A stretch of DNA of 64,000 nt from Avichristensenella sp031549905. GTDB taxonomy: Bacteria > Bacillota > Clostridia > Christensenellales > Aristaeellaceae. Below, piece by piece: positions 18,590 through 27,917 of the stretch. The stretch spans positions 1-64,000 of the forward strand of contig JAVBPC010000010.1 in assembly GCA_031549905.1 (NCBI GenBank), written 5' to 3'. The notes beneath the pieces were generated by a model, which saw nothing but the letters and a program-made list of their open reading frames with translations, was not told the origin of the DNA and ran no database searches. Position numbers and translations under genes: made by a program. Position 1 is the stretch's first letter. Every line of letters begins with the position of its first letter.

Positions 18590-19489
18590 TCAGTGCGTCG
18601 CCTCTTGCAGCAAACGGCAAAGGTCCACCTCCGTAAACGTATGCTGCGCACGGCAAAAGTGGCACGTCATTTCAGCCCCGTGCTCAGTTTTGATCAAATC
18701 ATCCAGTTCCTCGCGCCCCAGCGAGATCAGCGCTTTTTCCATTCTTTCCCGGGAACAGTCGCACTGGTACATGAGCGGTTCTTTGGACAGGATTTCAGGG
18801 GAAAGCCCGCGGAACAGCATCGGCAGCAAATCCTCTGCCGGTGTCTCCAGCAGGTGCTGGCTGATATCCTGGAACACCGGTGCGCGCAGTTCCAGCTGGG
18901 ACAGCAGCGCTTCATCGCAGCCCGGCAGCGGTTGCACCATCAGCCCGCCGGAGGATAGCACCCTATCATTCACCAGCACGCCAAGCGCCAACAGCGTGGG
19001 TTGTTGCTCAGAATATGCGCAGTATGCGGCCACATCCTCCGCGATTTCGCCGCTCACCAGTGCAGTTTGACCAATGTAAGGCTCTTTCAGTCCAAGATCG
19101 CGCACCACGGTCAGCCGCCCTTCATGGCCGATCGCGCCGCCCACGTCAAGCTTGCCTTCCTGGCGCAGCGGCAGGGTGATGTTGGGATGGTCAATGTAAG
19201 CCTTGATCTTCGGCCCGTTCGCGACGATGACCATTGTGCCCGCCGGGCCATTTCCCTTGAATGTCATGGTGATGGCGCAGTCGTCGTCCTCGCGCCGCTC
19301 TTCACGCGCGGCAGCCAGGAGCGCAGCCGCGGAAATGCCGCGTCCGAGCGCGGCAGTGCAAACATTGCTGGCATTATGTATTTCGCGCGCGGCCTGCGCC
19401 ATATCGGTGGTATCGCATAACAGCACGCGCGCCGCGCCGCCTTCCAAGGTGGCGCGCAATAGTACGCCGGTGGGAATTGTCTTGGTCAT
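18590..19489 (-). CDS. hslO: Redox-regulated chaperone Hsp33
   Basis: Holdase chaperone activated by oxidation and unfolding, 299 residues, the usual length. The N-terminal domain begins with the family pattern GVLLRATLEGGAARV. The C-terminal zinc redox switch is intact: CDC, then 30 residues, then CHFC, matching the CxC-x(27-32)-CxxC signature. AAAGGA lies 6 bases upstream of the start. It sits between a methyltransferase gene and the TPR gene on the same strand. Confidence 0.96.
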   Translation of the reverse strand: MTKTIPTGVLLRATLEGGAARVLLCDTTDMAQAAREIHNASNVCTAALGRGISAAALLAAAREERREDDDCAITMTFKGNGPAGTMVIVANGPKIKAYIDHPNITLPLRQEGKLDVGGAIGHEGRLTVVRDLGLKEPYIGQTALVSGEIAEDVAAYCAYSEQQPTLLALGVLVNDRVLSSGGLMVQPLPGCDEALLSQLELRAPVFQDISQHLLETPAEDLLPMLFRGLSPEILSKEPLMYQCDCSRERMEKALISLGREELDDLIKTEHGAEMTCHFCRAQHTFTEVDLCRLLQEATH

Positions 19490-19557
19490 TGGGGTTCCTT
19501 TCTATGGTTACAATGGTTTGGGCGAAAATTCGCAGATATCGCGTGAAAGAGATCTTT

Positions 19558-20301
19558 CTACCGCTTCACCGCAATGAACTGCGCCCTTTTTTCATCCGCC
19601 CGTGGCGCGGTGAATGTACGGTCGCCGTAAACATCGATGGTCGCAAAGCCCGCGTCCCGCAGCCAGGTGGCTAGCTCATCAAAGCTGTGCGCGCGCTGAA
19701 AATGCGTTTCGCGGAAACGGTCAAACGCGCCGTCCGGACGCGCTGTGAAGAAAGCCAGATCCATTTGCAGCGTACGGGAGGGTTCATCCCAGTGGTTTTG
19801 CCAAATGTATCCGATCTCATCGCCGTCATATCCACGGCAGCGGTTGCCCAAGCGGTGCCGCAGCTTATATTCCGTGGAAACATCGAAAACAAGCGCCCCG
19901 CCGGGTCGCAGCGCCTGGTACGCCGACCCGAAGAACGCCTGCACATCCTGCGGGCGCACGAGATAGTTTACGCCGTCACACGCACAAAAAACCGCGTCCA
20001 TCGGCCTGTGCAGCGTAAGTTTGCGAATATCCTGGCGCACGAAGGGAATGGAAAAGCCGCGGGCGCGCGCTTTGGTCGCGGCCTCGGCCAGCATTTCCAT
20101 CGATTGATCTACCCCGGTCATGACAAGGCCCCGCGCCCGAAGCGGCAGCGTCAGATTGCCGGTGCCGCAAGCCGTATCCGCCGCGTTTTTTGCGGCGATT
20201 TCATGCCGCGCAAGCAGCGCAAGCACATAATCCGCCCAGGCGTCATAGTCCACATCGGCCATCAGCCGGTCATATACGGCGGCAAACCGCCCATACATCA
20301 T
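19558..20301 (-). CDS. Class I SAM-dependent methyltransferase (YqeM-like)
   Basis: 247 residues. The SAM-binding motif I is AADTACGTGNLTLPL and motif post-I is VMTGVDQSMEML. A tyrosine-rich N-terminus (YGRFAAVYDRLMADVDYDAW) is characteristic of YqeM-like small-molecule methyltransferases. It overlaps the upstream DUF624 gene by 4 bases (ATGA). Substrate not predictable. Confidence 0.9.
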   Translation of the reverse strand: MMYGRFAAVYDRLMADVDYDAWADYVLALLARHEIAAKNAADTACGTGNLTLPLRARGLVMTGVDQSMEMLAEAATKARARGFSIPFVRQDIRKLTLHRPMDAVFCACDGVNYLVRPQDVQAFFGSAYQALRPGGALVFDVSTEYKLRHRLGNRCRGYDGDEIGYIWQNHWDEPSRTLQMDLAFFTARPDGAFDRFRETHFQRAHSFDELATWLRDAGFATIDVYGDRTFTAPRADEKRAQFIAVKR

Positions 20302-21281
20302 GCGTCGATATCCTCTTCCTGCTTACCAGCGCCGGGTTGGGGCAGCGTCGGGTCGATTTCATAGTCATCCTCGGTCGTTTGGCGAAGACCCATGCCAACC
20401 TTTGCGCCCTCGATGCCCGGATTGATGTACTTTTCACAGATCGCGTTTGCGTAAGAGGCATAGAGGAACCGGTCAAACGCAAAGCCGAACAGCACCACAT
20501 AGAGGATCAACACCAGCATCGCGTAGGCCGTAACGCCGGGGATCAGCAGCATGACCGCCACCGCGATGGCCGGTATAACCAGCGCAATCAGCCGGATGCC
20601 CACGGAAAGCGGCAGCTTGCCGATGGACAAGATGAATGCGTTGCGCAAAAGGTGCGTGAACTTAAGAGAGTATGTGATCATCAGCGTGTAAATGATCTGC
20701 AGTGAAAGCAGCCAAAGCACCGCCAGGATGATCACGAACATCTGCGGGATGATGAAGAACACGCCGTTCGTCTGCGCCAGATCGCCGTAGAAGCGGTAGC
20801 AGTTGTACACCAGGAACGGCAGCACACCCGTAATGGTGGAAACGGCCAGCGCCTGTTTCCAGTTCGACTTAAACGCGTCTTTGAAATCGCTCCATACGAA
20901 GCTGTGCTGATCGCGCGCCCAGTTGCGGGTGATGTAGCTGATGCCAGCAGTTGCGGGGCCGGTAATGGCAATGCAAGGAAACATCCCCAGCGTCCACAGC
21001 CATACGATGCCCATCAGCTGCGAGGTTATTTCGGACTGGAGAATTTCGCCGGCGTCTGCCATGACCAGGATGTTCTCCATTGCCAGAAAATTCCAGCCCG
21101 TCCACAAAAGCGCGGGCAGCCAGAACAGGATGTACAGCAGATTCAGCTTGACAAGACCGCCCCACCTGACGCGGAGCATATCAAAGAAAAGCTGTACGCG
21201 GTTTTCGGGCAGGTTTTCCGGGTTAAAGTCGCTTTTGCCTGCCTTGCCATAATAAAAAGACTGGAAGAAATTTCCAAGCAT
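20298..21281 (-). CDS. DUF624 (YesL-like) membrane protein
   Basis: About 327 residues with roughly six membrane segments. I chose the second ATG (21281): GGAGG is 7 bases before it, whereas the first ATG (21287) is only one base from that site. Family markers are LGNFFQSFYYGKAGK at the N-terminus and MLRVRWGGLVKLNLLYILFWLP. DUF624 proteins often accompany sugar ABC operons (YesL), but here it heads a run with a methyltransferase and hslO. A good minus-strand promoter lies about 85 bases upstream. Role unknown. Confidence 0.85.
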   Translation of the reverse strand: MLGNFFQSFYYGKAGKSDFNPENLPENRVQLFFDMLRVRWGGLVKLNLLYILFWLPALLWTGWNFLAMENILVMADAGEILQSEITSQLMGIVWLWTLGMFPCIAITGPATAGISYITRNWARDQHSFVWSDFKDAFKSNWKQALAVSTITGVLPFLVYNCYRFYGDLAQTNGVFFIIPQMFVIILAVLWLLSLQIIYTLMITYSLKFTHLLRNAFILSIGKLPLSVGIRLIALVIPAIAVAVMLLIPGVTAYAMLVLILYVVLFGFAFDRFLYASYANAICEKYINPGIEGAKVGMGLRQTTEDDYEIDPTLPQPGAGKQEEDIDA

Positions 21282-21363
21282 GCGCATGCCTCCTTGTGGG
21301 CGCGAGTTTGAAAATATCGCGCCATGCAGGGATTTCGTTAGAAAACCCTGCTTCTATATGGGT

Positions 21364-21392
21364 AGTATAACATATCGCGCGGATTCTGTCAC
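21364..21392 (-). promoter_or_regulatory. Sigma-A-type promoter for the DUF624-methyltransferase-hslO run
   Basis: Read on the minus strand: -35 GTGACA (21387-21392, 5 of 6 consensus), 17-base spacer, -10 TATACT (21364-21369, 5 of 6). It points at the DUF624 gene. The rest of the 21288-21614 gap holds no gene I can support. Confidence 0.7.
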
Positions 21393-21614
21393 GCATCCGC
21401 AGATGTTGTCATAACTGGTGTTTTGCGTTATTTTTGCAGCATTTCACCAGTATACCGGCGCGCCCGGCGATAATATTAAAGTGTACCACAGAACAGGAAC
21501 CGAGGCAAGTAACAATCATGTGGTTCACTTGGCATAAAGTCATTTTCAGCAGGCAAGGCTATCGCAAGGGAAGTTGTTTTGAGTCAAAATAATTTGAAAA
21601 AGGGGAGAGAAAAA

Positions 21615-21917
21615 ATGGAAAATCAGACATTGACCACGCTGCCGATGATGGCGATGCAGGAGATCCCAACGCCAGGGCCCGATGCCAAACGCATTGTGGC
21701 GTTGGTGAAAAGGGGCGGACGGGTGGAAGGATACCAGATGGAGGACGGCCGCATCCTAACAAAAGAAGAGGGCGTGCAGCTGGCAAAGGCAGGCGGCATC
21801 ATAGGCGTGGGCATATCCAGCCGCAGGGGAAGCGAATACCTGAAATCGCTGCCGGACGGGAACGAAGGCAACAACCTGAGCAGCCTGCCGTCGGTATCGA
21901 ATCCGCAACTTCACTGA
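21615..21917 (+). CDS. Small DUF3892-like protein
   Basis: 100 residues. The ATG at 21615 follows AGGGGAGAG; the in-frame upstream extension (21579) is unlikely. The core VALVKRGGRVEGYQMEDGRILTKEEGVQLAKAGGIIGVGI is like DUF3892 domains of small Firmicute proteins. The N- and C-terminal tails are low-complexity. It is a monocistron, closed by a strong bidirectional hairpin. Function unknown. Confidence 0.72.
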   Translation: MENQTLTTLPMMAMQEIPTPGPDAKRIVALVKRGGRVEGYQMEDGRILTKEEGVQLAKAGGIIGVGISSRRGSEYLKSLPDGNEGNNLSSLPSVSNPQLH

Positions 21918-21921
21918 CAGG

Positions 21922-21966
21922 AAAGGCCGCCGGAGTGCTCTGGCTGTTGAGCCGCCGGCGGCCTTT
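21922..21966. terminator. Bidirectional rho-independent terminator
   Basis: AAAGGCCGCCGG (21922-21933) pairs perfectly over 12 bases with CCGGCGGCCTTT (21955-21966), with TTTCTT on the right and A-rich sequence on the left. It lies between the convergent DUF3892 gene and the ABC exporter gene and can serve both. Confidence 0.85.
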
Positions 21967-21978
21967 CTTATGCGGTTG

Positions 21979-23712
21979 TTACTCGGCCTTCTCCTGAAGC
22001 AGCGCCGCGTACGCTCCGTTTCGCGCAAGCAACTCCGTGTGCGTACCGTGTTCGATGATCTGCCCGGCATCGACAACGTAAATCTGGTCGCAGCCCTCAA
22101 TGGTGCTGAGCCTGTGCGCGATGAAAATAGCGGTGCGGCGCTCAGAGATGCGCAAAATGGACTGCTGCACGCGCTCTTCCGTGGCGCTGTCGATAGAGGC
22201 GGTCGCCTCATCCAGCACCAAAATGGCGGGATCATGCGCGATAGCGCGCGCAAAGGAAAGCAGCTGCCTTTCGCCCAGGGAAAGGGTGCCGCCGCGCTCG
22301 CCCAGCATCGTGTGCATGCCGTCCGGCAACTGGCTAACGAAATCATCCGCCAGCGCAAGGGTAAGCGCGTTTTCGATGCGCGCGTCATCCATCGGTTCCG
22401 CAATGCGGATGTTATCGGCGATGGTGCCCGCAAACAGAAACACATCCTGCAGCACCACGGAAATTCCCCGGCGAAGATCCGCAAGCCGCCAGTCGGCAAG
22501 CTCTGCGCCGTCCACCAGAATGCGCCCCTTTTGCGGGATGTAAAGCCTTGAAATCAGCTGGATGATGGTGCTTTTGCCCGCGCCGGTTGCGCCGACAAAC
22601 GCCACTTTTTCGCCGGGGCGCACCTTGAAGCTGACATCGCGCAGCACCCAGTTATCTTTGTCATACGCAAACCAAACGTGATCGAACTCAATCTCACCGT
22701 GTATGCGGCCCGTGTGGCTGCCCTCGGCCAGGTCTTCCTGCGCCGGGTCAGACAGCAGCGAATCGATTCTTTCGGAAGAAACCAGCGCGTTCTGGACGGT
22801 GGAATATTTCTCCGCCAGGTCGTTGATCGGTTCAAAGAATCGCTTGATGTAGTCGGTGAATGCGTACAGCACGCCGATCTCCAGCGGGGCCGCCGTGCCT
22901 GCCTGCACCCCCAGAAGCCGCCCGCACCCATACCACAGCAGCAGCGCGATGGCCAGGGAATTGACCACCTCCATCGCCGGGCGCAAAAAGCCGTTCATCG
23001 TTACCTGCAAAATCGTTTTATCGAAGTATTCATCGTTGATCTGTTTAAACTCGTCCAGCTTTTCTTTCTGCCGCACAAACGCCTGCACCACGCGCATGCC
23101 GGCGATGTTCTCAGCAAAAAAGGCGTTGATCCGCCCGATCAGCTGCTTCATCACCACAAAATTTTGCCGAAGCCGCTTGCGGACCGAAACGGTGATGAGC
23201 AAAATCAGCGGCAGCGCGGCAAAAGAAACGAGCGCCAGCCGCCAATCCATTACCAGCATCGCAGCCACGATGCCAATCAGCAGCACGGCATCCCTGAACA
23301 GGTTGACAAGCACATCGGCGTAGAACTCGGACAGCGTTTCCACATCGTTCGTCGCGCGGGTGATCAGGCGGCCGGTGCCGAAGCGGTCCAGCGCCTCCAG
23401 CGGCATGCGCTGAATATGGCGGAATACATCGCCACGGATGGTATGCAGCACTTTCTGGCAAATTTTTGTGACCAGCAGCGCTTGCGCGTATCCAGCGCCC
23501 GCGCCGATGCCTGCCACCGCAAGGTAGAATATGCCCATCAGCACAAGCGGCGTCGCGCTGTCAGCAGCGGTAAAGCCCACGATGTATTGATCGATGGCAA
23601 GCGCCAGCACCGCGGGCTTCGCGATTTCCGCAAGGTTTGCCGCCAGCACGCACAGTCCGCAGAGCACAAGCAGGCTGATGTGCGGATGCAGTTTGCCGAT
23701 CAGGCGCCTCAT
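21979..23712 (-). CDS. ABC exporter, ATP-binding/permease subunit B (canonical catalytic site)
   Basis: Half-transporter of about 577 residues: six membrane helices then an ATPase domain. Start at 23712 in an ATGA overlap with the partner gene; an upstream in-frame start (23745) is rejected. Walker A is GATGAGKST and Walker B ends ILVLDEATAS with the catalytic glutamate. The signature loop is altered: LSLGERQ instead of LSGGQ. With its partner it forms a heterodimeric multidrug-type exporter (BmrCD/YheIH-like). Substrate unknown. Confidence 0.93.
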   Translation of the reverse strand: MRRLIGKLHPHISLLVLCGLCVLAANLAEIAKPAVLALAIDQYIVGFTAADSATPLVLMGIFYLAVAGIGAGAGYAQALLVTKICQKVLHTIRGDVFRHIQRMPLEALDRFGTGRLITRATNDVETLSEFYADVLVNLFRDAVLLIGIVAAMLVMDWRLALVSFAALPLILLITVSVRKRLRQNFVVMKQLIGRINAFFAENIAGMRVVQAFVRQKEKLDEFKQINDEYFDKTILQVTMNGFLRPAMEVVNSLAIALLLWYGCGRLLGVQAGTAAPLEIGVLYAFTDYIKRFFEPINDLAEKYSTVQNALVSSERIDSLLSDPAQEDLAEGSHTGRIHGEIEFDHVWFAYDKDNWVLRDVSFKVRPGEKVAFVGATGAGKSTIIQLISRLYIPQKGRILVDGAELADWRLADLRRGISVVLQDVFLFAGTIADNIRIAEPMDDARIENALTLALADDFVSQLPDGMHTMLGERGGTLSLGERQLLSFARAIAHDPAILVLDEATASIDSATEERVQQSILRISERRTAIFIAHRLSTIEGCDQIYVVDAGQIIEHGTHTELLARNGAYAALLQEKAE

Positions 23713-25454
23713 GCCGATGCCTCCTCTCCCTGCTGGTGCGCCCACAGCGCGGCGTACGCCCCGCCCAGCGCAAGCAACTCATCATGCGTGCCGCGCTCTA
23801 CCACGCGGCCATGCTCCAGATAGAGACTTTCATTAGCGTGCGCCACGGCGCTGAGCTTGTGCGATACGATCACCGCGCTGCAGCCTTTCTGGTAGGTGGC
23901 GAGGGAATCCAGCACCATGCGCTCGGTGTGGTTATCCACGGCGGAGAGGGTATCATCCAACAGCAGCAGCTCCGGGTGGCGGATCAGCGCGCGGGCAAGG
24001 GCGGTGCGCTGCCGCTGGCCGCCGGAAACGTGCGCGCCGCGCTCGCCCACGGTGGTGAGCAGCCCCTGCGGCATCTGGTCTATATCGGTGGAAAGGCCCG
24101 CCATGGCGGCGGCCTCGCGCACGCGCGTGTCATTCACGCCCGGCGCGTAAAAGGCAATGTTATCATACAGCGTACCCGCAAAAAGGAAACCCTCCTGCGG
24201 CACATAGCCCGTCTTTTTTCGCAGGGCCATGGCGGGGGTTTCGTTGATATCGCGCCCGCCGACAAACAGCATGCCGCCAGGTGCTTCATAGAATTTCATA
24301 ATGAGGGACAGCAGCGTGGTTTTACCGGAGCCTGTGAGTCCCACCACGCCCAGCGCCCCGCCGGGCTTCAGCGTAAAGGAGACATCCGAAAGCGCGTCGG
24401 CATCCTGGCCGGGGTAGCGGAAGGTAAGGCCGCGCGCCTCAATTGCGGCAGGAGAAACGGGCACATCTTCGCGCAAATCAAACTCGGAGATGCCAGGCTC
24501 CGCAAAAATCTCGTTCAGACGCCGCATTGACGCCGTGCCGCGCTGTAAAATGTTGACAATGCGCCCCATGCCCACCACCGGCGACATGATTACCAGCAGG
24601 TACGCGTTGAACGCCGCGAAATCGCCCAAAGAAATCGCACCCTGGCGCACCAGGAACCCGCCGTACCCGATGCTGACGGCAAAACTGATGCCAAACAGCG
24701 CCTGCGTGATCGGGCCCATCGCCGCGGATGCCTTTGCCAGGCGGATGTTCAGGCGCATCATCTCTTCGCTTTCGCCCGCGTAGATGCCCTCCTGCGCCTC
24801 TTCCTGCACAAATGTTTTGATCACGCGCATGCCCATGATGTTTTCGTTGACATGGCCGGACAGCACCGCAAACTGCGCCTGTACGCGCTTGAACCGATCG
24901 CGCACCAGCCGCCCTATGCCAAGAATGGCAGCGATGGCAAACGGTATCGGCAGCAGCGCGAACAGTGTCAGCTGCGCGTGCACTTGTCCTGTCATGGCGG
25001 TAAGCGCGAACACGGCGGTGGTGATGCCGGTCAGCAGCTGCGCGATGCCCGGGCCGAAGGCCATGCGCACCGAACCGATATCGTTGATCGCGTAAGCCAT
25101 CAAATCGCCGCTGCGCCGTTTATGGTAGAAGGATACCGGCATCTGCTGCAGCTTTTCGCACAGCTCCTCGCGCAGTATTCTTTCGATGTGGCGGCTGCCG
25201 CCGATGATGAGCGTGCGCCAGGCAAACCTGAGCGCGAAGATGACGACGCCAAGCCCCGCCATCACCAGCACCAGCTTGCCAACCGCGTCCCGGTCAATGA
25301 CCTCAGCAGAGAGCGCATCCACCGTACGGCCAAGCACCGCGGGGGATAGGTTCTGCGCGAACACGCACAGGGTTAGCAGCACAATGCCAAGCAGGTACTT
25401 CAGGCCGTAGCGGCGCATCAAAGCGCGTATCAAGCGCGTCACGTCCTTTTGCAA
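23709..25454 (-). CDS. ABC exporter, ATP-binding/permease subunit A (degenerate catalytic site)
   Basis: Half-transporter of 581 residues. Six membrane helices (first: YLLGIVLLTLCVFAQNL), then an ATPase with Walker A GLTGSGKTT, canonical signature VSGGQRQ, and Walker B LLLLDDTLSAVD where Asp replaces the catalytic Glu. This complementary pattern with the partner is typical of asymmetric heterodimeric exporters. No ATG start fits: TTG at 25454 is listed, but TTG at 25433, about 10 bases after AAAGGA, is an equally good choice. Confidence 0.92.
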   Translation of the reverse strand: MQKDVTRLIRALMRRYGLKYLLGIVLLTLCVFAQNLSPAVLGRTVDALSAEVIDRDAVGKLVLVMAGLGVVIFALRFAWRTLIIGGSRHIERILREELCEKLQQMPVSFYHKRRSGDLMAYAINDIGSVRMAFGPGIAQLLTGITTAVFALTAMTGQVHAQLTLFALLPIPFAIAAILGIGRLVRDRFKRVQAQFAVLSGHVNENIMGMRVIKTFVQEEAQEGIYAGESEEMMRLNIRLAKASAAMGPITQALFGISFAVSIGYGGFLVRQGAISLGDFAAFNAYLLVIMSPVVGMGRIVNILQRGTASMRRLNEIFAEPGISEFDLREDVPVSPAAIEARGLTFRYPGQDADALSDVSFTLKPGGALGVVGLTGSGKTTLLSLIMKFYEAPGGMLFVGGRDINETPAMALRKKTGYVPQEGFLFAGTLYDNIAFYAPGVNDTRVREAAAMAGLSTDIDQMPQGLLTTVGERGAHVSGGQRQRTALARALIRHPELLLLDDTLSAVDNHTERMVLDSLATYQKGCSAVIVSHKLSAVAHANESLYLEHGRVVERGTHDELLALGGAYAALWAHQQGEEASA

Positions 25455-25568
25455 ATGTATTCGGTACTTTTATTATACGCCTTTTGTCAAGGCTAAAAAT
25501 GGAATATCCGGGTATAAAGCGTTTTCAGCCGCTTTACAAAAGCAATTCCGGCTGATACACTGTATTCG

Positions 25569-25574
25569 TATAAT
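25569..25574 (+). promoter_or_regulatory. Probable -10 element for the isomerase-like gene
   Basis: TATAAT is 24 bases ahead of the AGGAGGA ribosome site of the next gene. The matching -35 region is poor (TTCCGG at a 17-base spacing), so the promoter may need an activator. Confidence 0.4.
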
Positions 25575-25603
25575 TTTGTACATCTATCATAGGAGGAATG
25601 CAC

Positions 25604-27085
25604 ATGCAAAATATGCCTACGGTGAAACTGGGAATCGTTGCGGTCAGCCGCGATTGCTTTCCGATCACCCTGTCCCAGCGCCGCCGGGCGGAGGTTGTCC
25701 GCGTGTTTAGGCAGGCGGGCGGCGAAATCTACGAAGCCACCACCACCATTGAAAACGAAAATGATGCGATGAAGGCGCTTGCGGAGATCCAGGCGGCGGG
25801 CGTGAACGCGTTGGTCGTCTACCTTGGCAACTTTGGCCCGGAGGGCCCGGAAACGCTGCTGGCGCAGGCGTTCGGCGGCCCTGCGATGTTCGTGGCGGCG
25901 GCGGAAGAGGATACCTCCGTGCTTGCTGATCAGCGCGGCGATGCGTTCTGCGGCATGCTGAACGCCAGCTACAACATCGGACTGCGCGGCCTTGCGCCGT
26001 ACATTCCGGAATATCCGGTGGGCACGCCTGCCGAAGTCAGCGCGATGATCGCGGAGTTTATCCCCGTGGCCCGCGCGCTGCTGGCGGTGAAAAAGCTGAA
26101 GATTTTCACGTTTGGCCCGCGCCCGTTTGACTTCCTGGCCTGCAACGCGCCTATCGCGCCGCTGTTCAAGCTGGGCGTCAACATTCAGGAAAACTCGGAG
26201 CTGGATCTGCTGGGCGCGTATCAGGCGCACAAGGATGATCCCCGCATTGAAAAGGTCGCCAAGGAAATGGCGGAAGAGCTGGGCCGCGGCAACCAGATGC
26301 CCGGCGTGCTGCCGCGCCTTGCGCAGTATGAACTGACGCTGCTGGATTGGGCGGAGCAGAACAAGGGCGCCGCGGAGTATTTCATCTTTGCCAACAAATG
26401 CTGGCCCGCGTTTGAGTCGTTCTTCGGGTTTGTGCCGTGCTACGTGAACTCCAGGCTGGCCGCGCGGGGCATCCCCGTGGCGTGCGAGGTGGACATCTAC
26501 GGTGCGCTTTCCGAGTTTATCGGCGCGTGCGTGACGGAGTCTTCCGTAACGCTGCTGGATATCAACAACACTGTGCCCGCAGACATGTTCAAGGCGCATA
26601 TCGACGGCAAATTCAATTACAACGCCAAGGAAGTGTTCATGGGCTTCCATTGCGGAAACACGCCCATCGACCGCCTGGTGGATGGCGCGATGAAGTACCA
26701 GCTGATCATGAAGCGCTCCCTGGAGCCGGACGGCGAGCCGGACATCACGCGCGGCACGCTGGAAGGGCAGATCGTCCCCGGCCCGATCACGTTCTACCGC
26801 CTGCAGGGCAACGCTGAAGGCAAGCTGGTCAGCTATATCGCGCACGGTGAGGTGCTGCCGGTCGATCCCATGTCGTTTGGCGGCATCGGCGTGTTCGGCA
26901 TTCCGGAGATGAACCGCTTCTACCGCCATGTGTTGATCGCCGGCCGGTATCCGCACCACGGCGCGGTTGCGTTCGGGCATGTGGGCAAGCCGCTGTTCAC
27001 CATTCTGAAGCTGCTGGGTGTGGAAACGGTATCCTTCAACCAGCCCAAGGGCATGCTGTACAAGGACGAAAACCCTTTCGCGTAA
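25604..27085 (+). CDS. L-fucose/L-arabinose isomerase family protein
   Basis: Cytoplasmic sugar aldose-ketose isomerase-like enzyme, about 493 residues. I chose the second ATG (25604), 7 bases after GGAGG; the ATG at 25598 is too close. The N-terminal Rossmann-like half runs from VKLGIVAVSRDCF to VVYLGNFGPEG. The C-terminal half contains MGFHCGNTP and the metal-site-like HVLIAGRYPHHGAVAFGH. It belongs to the divergent branch often found in carbohydrate loci, with the substrate unresolved. It stands alone, without kinase or aldolase genes beside it. Confidence 0.85.
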   Translation: MQNMPTVKLGIVAVSRDCFPITLSQRRRAEVVRVFRQAGGEIYEATTTIENENDAMKALAEIQAAGVNALVVYLGNFGPEGPETLLAQAFGGPAMFVAAAEEDTSVLADQRGDAFCGMLNASYNIGLRGLAPYIPEYPVGTPAEVSAMIAEFIPVARALLAVKKLKIFTFGPRPFDFLACNAPIAPLFKLGVNIQENSELDLLGAYQAHKDDPRIEKVAKEMAEELGRGNQMPGVLPRLAQYELTLLDWAEQNKGAAEYFIFANKCWPAFESFFGFVPCYVNSRLAARGIPVACEVDIYGALSEFIGACVTESSVTLLDINNTVPADMFKAHIDGKFNYNAKEVFMGFHCGNTPIDRLVDGAMKYQLIMKRSLEPDGEPDITRGTLEGQIVPGPITFYRLQGNAEGKLVSYIAHGEVLPVDPMSFGGIGVFGIPEMNRFYRHVLIAGRYPHHGAVAFGHVGKPLFTILKLLGVETVSFNQPKGMLYKDENPFA

Positions 27086-27104
27086 TGCGATCCGGCTAAA
27101 AAGG

Positions 27105-27132
27105 GCGGCGCTTCCGGTTTCGGACGCGCCGC
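27105..27132 (+). terminator. Hairpin after the isomerase-like gene
   Basis: GCGGCGC (27105-27111) pairs with GCGCCGC (27126-27132), with further TCCG/CGGA pairing inside. No T-run follows, so termination strength is doubtful. Confidence 0.45.
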
Positions 27133-27169
27133 TTGCGTTATACATCAAAACAGAAAAGGGTGCAGCAGT

Positions 27170-27835
27170 ATGAAAAGGGATTTCTCCGCAAGGCCTGAAA
27201 AAATCACCGAACCGTGGTGCACATGGCAGGGTTTTCTCACAGCCATGCCTTCATTGGTTTTCGTTGTCACGGGTTGGAAGTCCAACGGGAAAGGAAACGC
27301 CTGCCTGCAATCCTGGGCGTCCTTTGTGGGGGGCGGGAAAGACGAATTTGTCTGCATTATGGGAGCGGTCTCAAAAGGTGGGCATATGTATCAGTCCCTC
27401 AAAGAAACCGGGGTTTGCGTGTTGAATTTCCCCTCATATGACATATATGACCGCTGCATAAAAACGATTGGCAACAATGAATTTGAAACGGATGAGATTA
27501 CCGCTGCCGGCTTGACGGCGGAAAGAGCCGCGATGGTCAACGCGCCGCGGATAAAAGAATGCTTCCTCAACATCGAGTGTAAATTTTTATGGGAACACGA
27601 GCTTTTTGAGAATATCGGTGTCTATGGAAATCAAGACGTGACGGTTGCGCTGAAAGCCGTCAACATTTGCATGGACAGCGAATGTTACGACCAAAGCAAG
27701 CGCGGCAGATACGGAAAAAATGGGTATCTGTTTCAAATCGACAACCCAACCGACCCGGAAACGGGAGAGAGGACCCCGGAAATTTCCACGGGGACAATAG
27801 CATTAGGCGATCCTCTTCCGTGGGCTACGAAATAA
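27170..27835 (+). CDS. Flavin reductase family protein (FMN-binding split barrel)
   Basis: 221 residues of the DIM6/NTAB flavin-reductase-like fold. The central motif is NACLQSWASFVGGG followed by HMYQSLKETGVCVLNFPS, where the family binds FMN. These proteins usually transfer electrons from NAD(P)H to flavin or bind flavin as part of an oxidoreductase. The base composition is visibly more A/T-rich than its neighbours and the ribosome site is weak, which may hint at separate acquisition. Partner unknown. Confidence 0.85.
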   Translation: MKRDFSARPEKITEPWCTWQGFLTAMPSLVFVVTGWKSNGKGNACLQSWASFVGGGKDEFVCIMGAVSKGGHMYQSLKETGVCVLNFPSYDIYDRCIKTIGNNEFETDEITAAGLTAERAAMVNAPRIKECFLNIECKFLWEHELFENIGVYGNQDVTVALKAVNICMDSECYDQSKRGRYGKNGYLFQIDNPTDPETGERTPEISTGTIALGDPLPWATK

Positions 27836-27917
27836 GCCGGGCAGTGTAAAAGCGCTAGTAGGGCGCAGGATTCCGCAAAAGCTTTACATGAGCGGCGTGT
27901 GCCTTGTCACAAAATGT

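Noticed and set aside
25465..25485. TTGACA and TATAAT near each other upstream of the ABC exporter (minus strand)
   Set aside because: Their spacer is only 7 bases, far from the 16-18 needed for a sigma-A promoter.
25493..27148. 551-residue minus-strand reading frame opposite the isomerase-like gene
   Set aside because: It is antisense to a well-supported enzyme gene, rich in Arg/His/Gln typical of GC-rich shadow frames, and has no family motifs.
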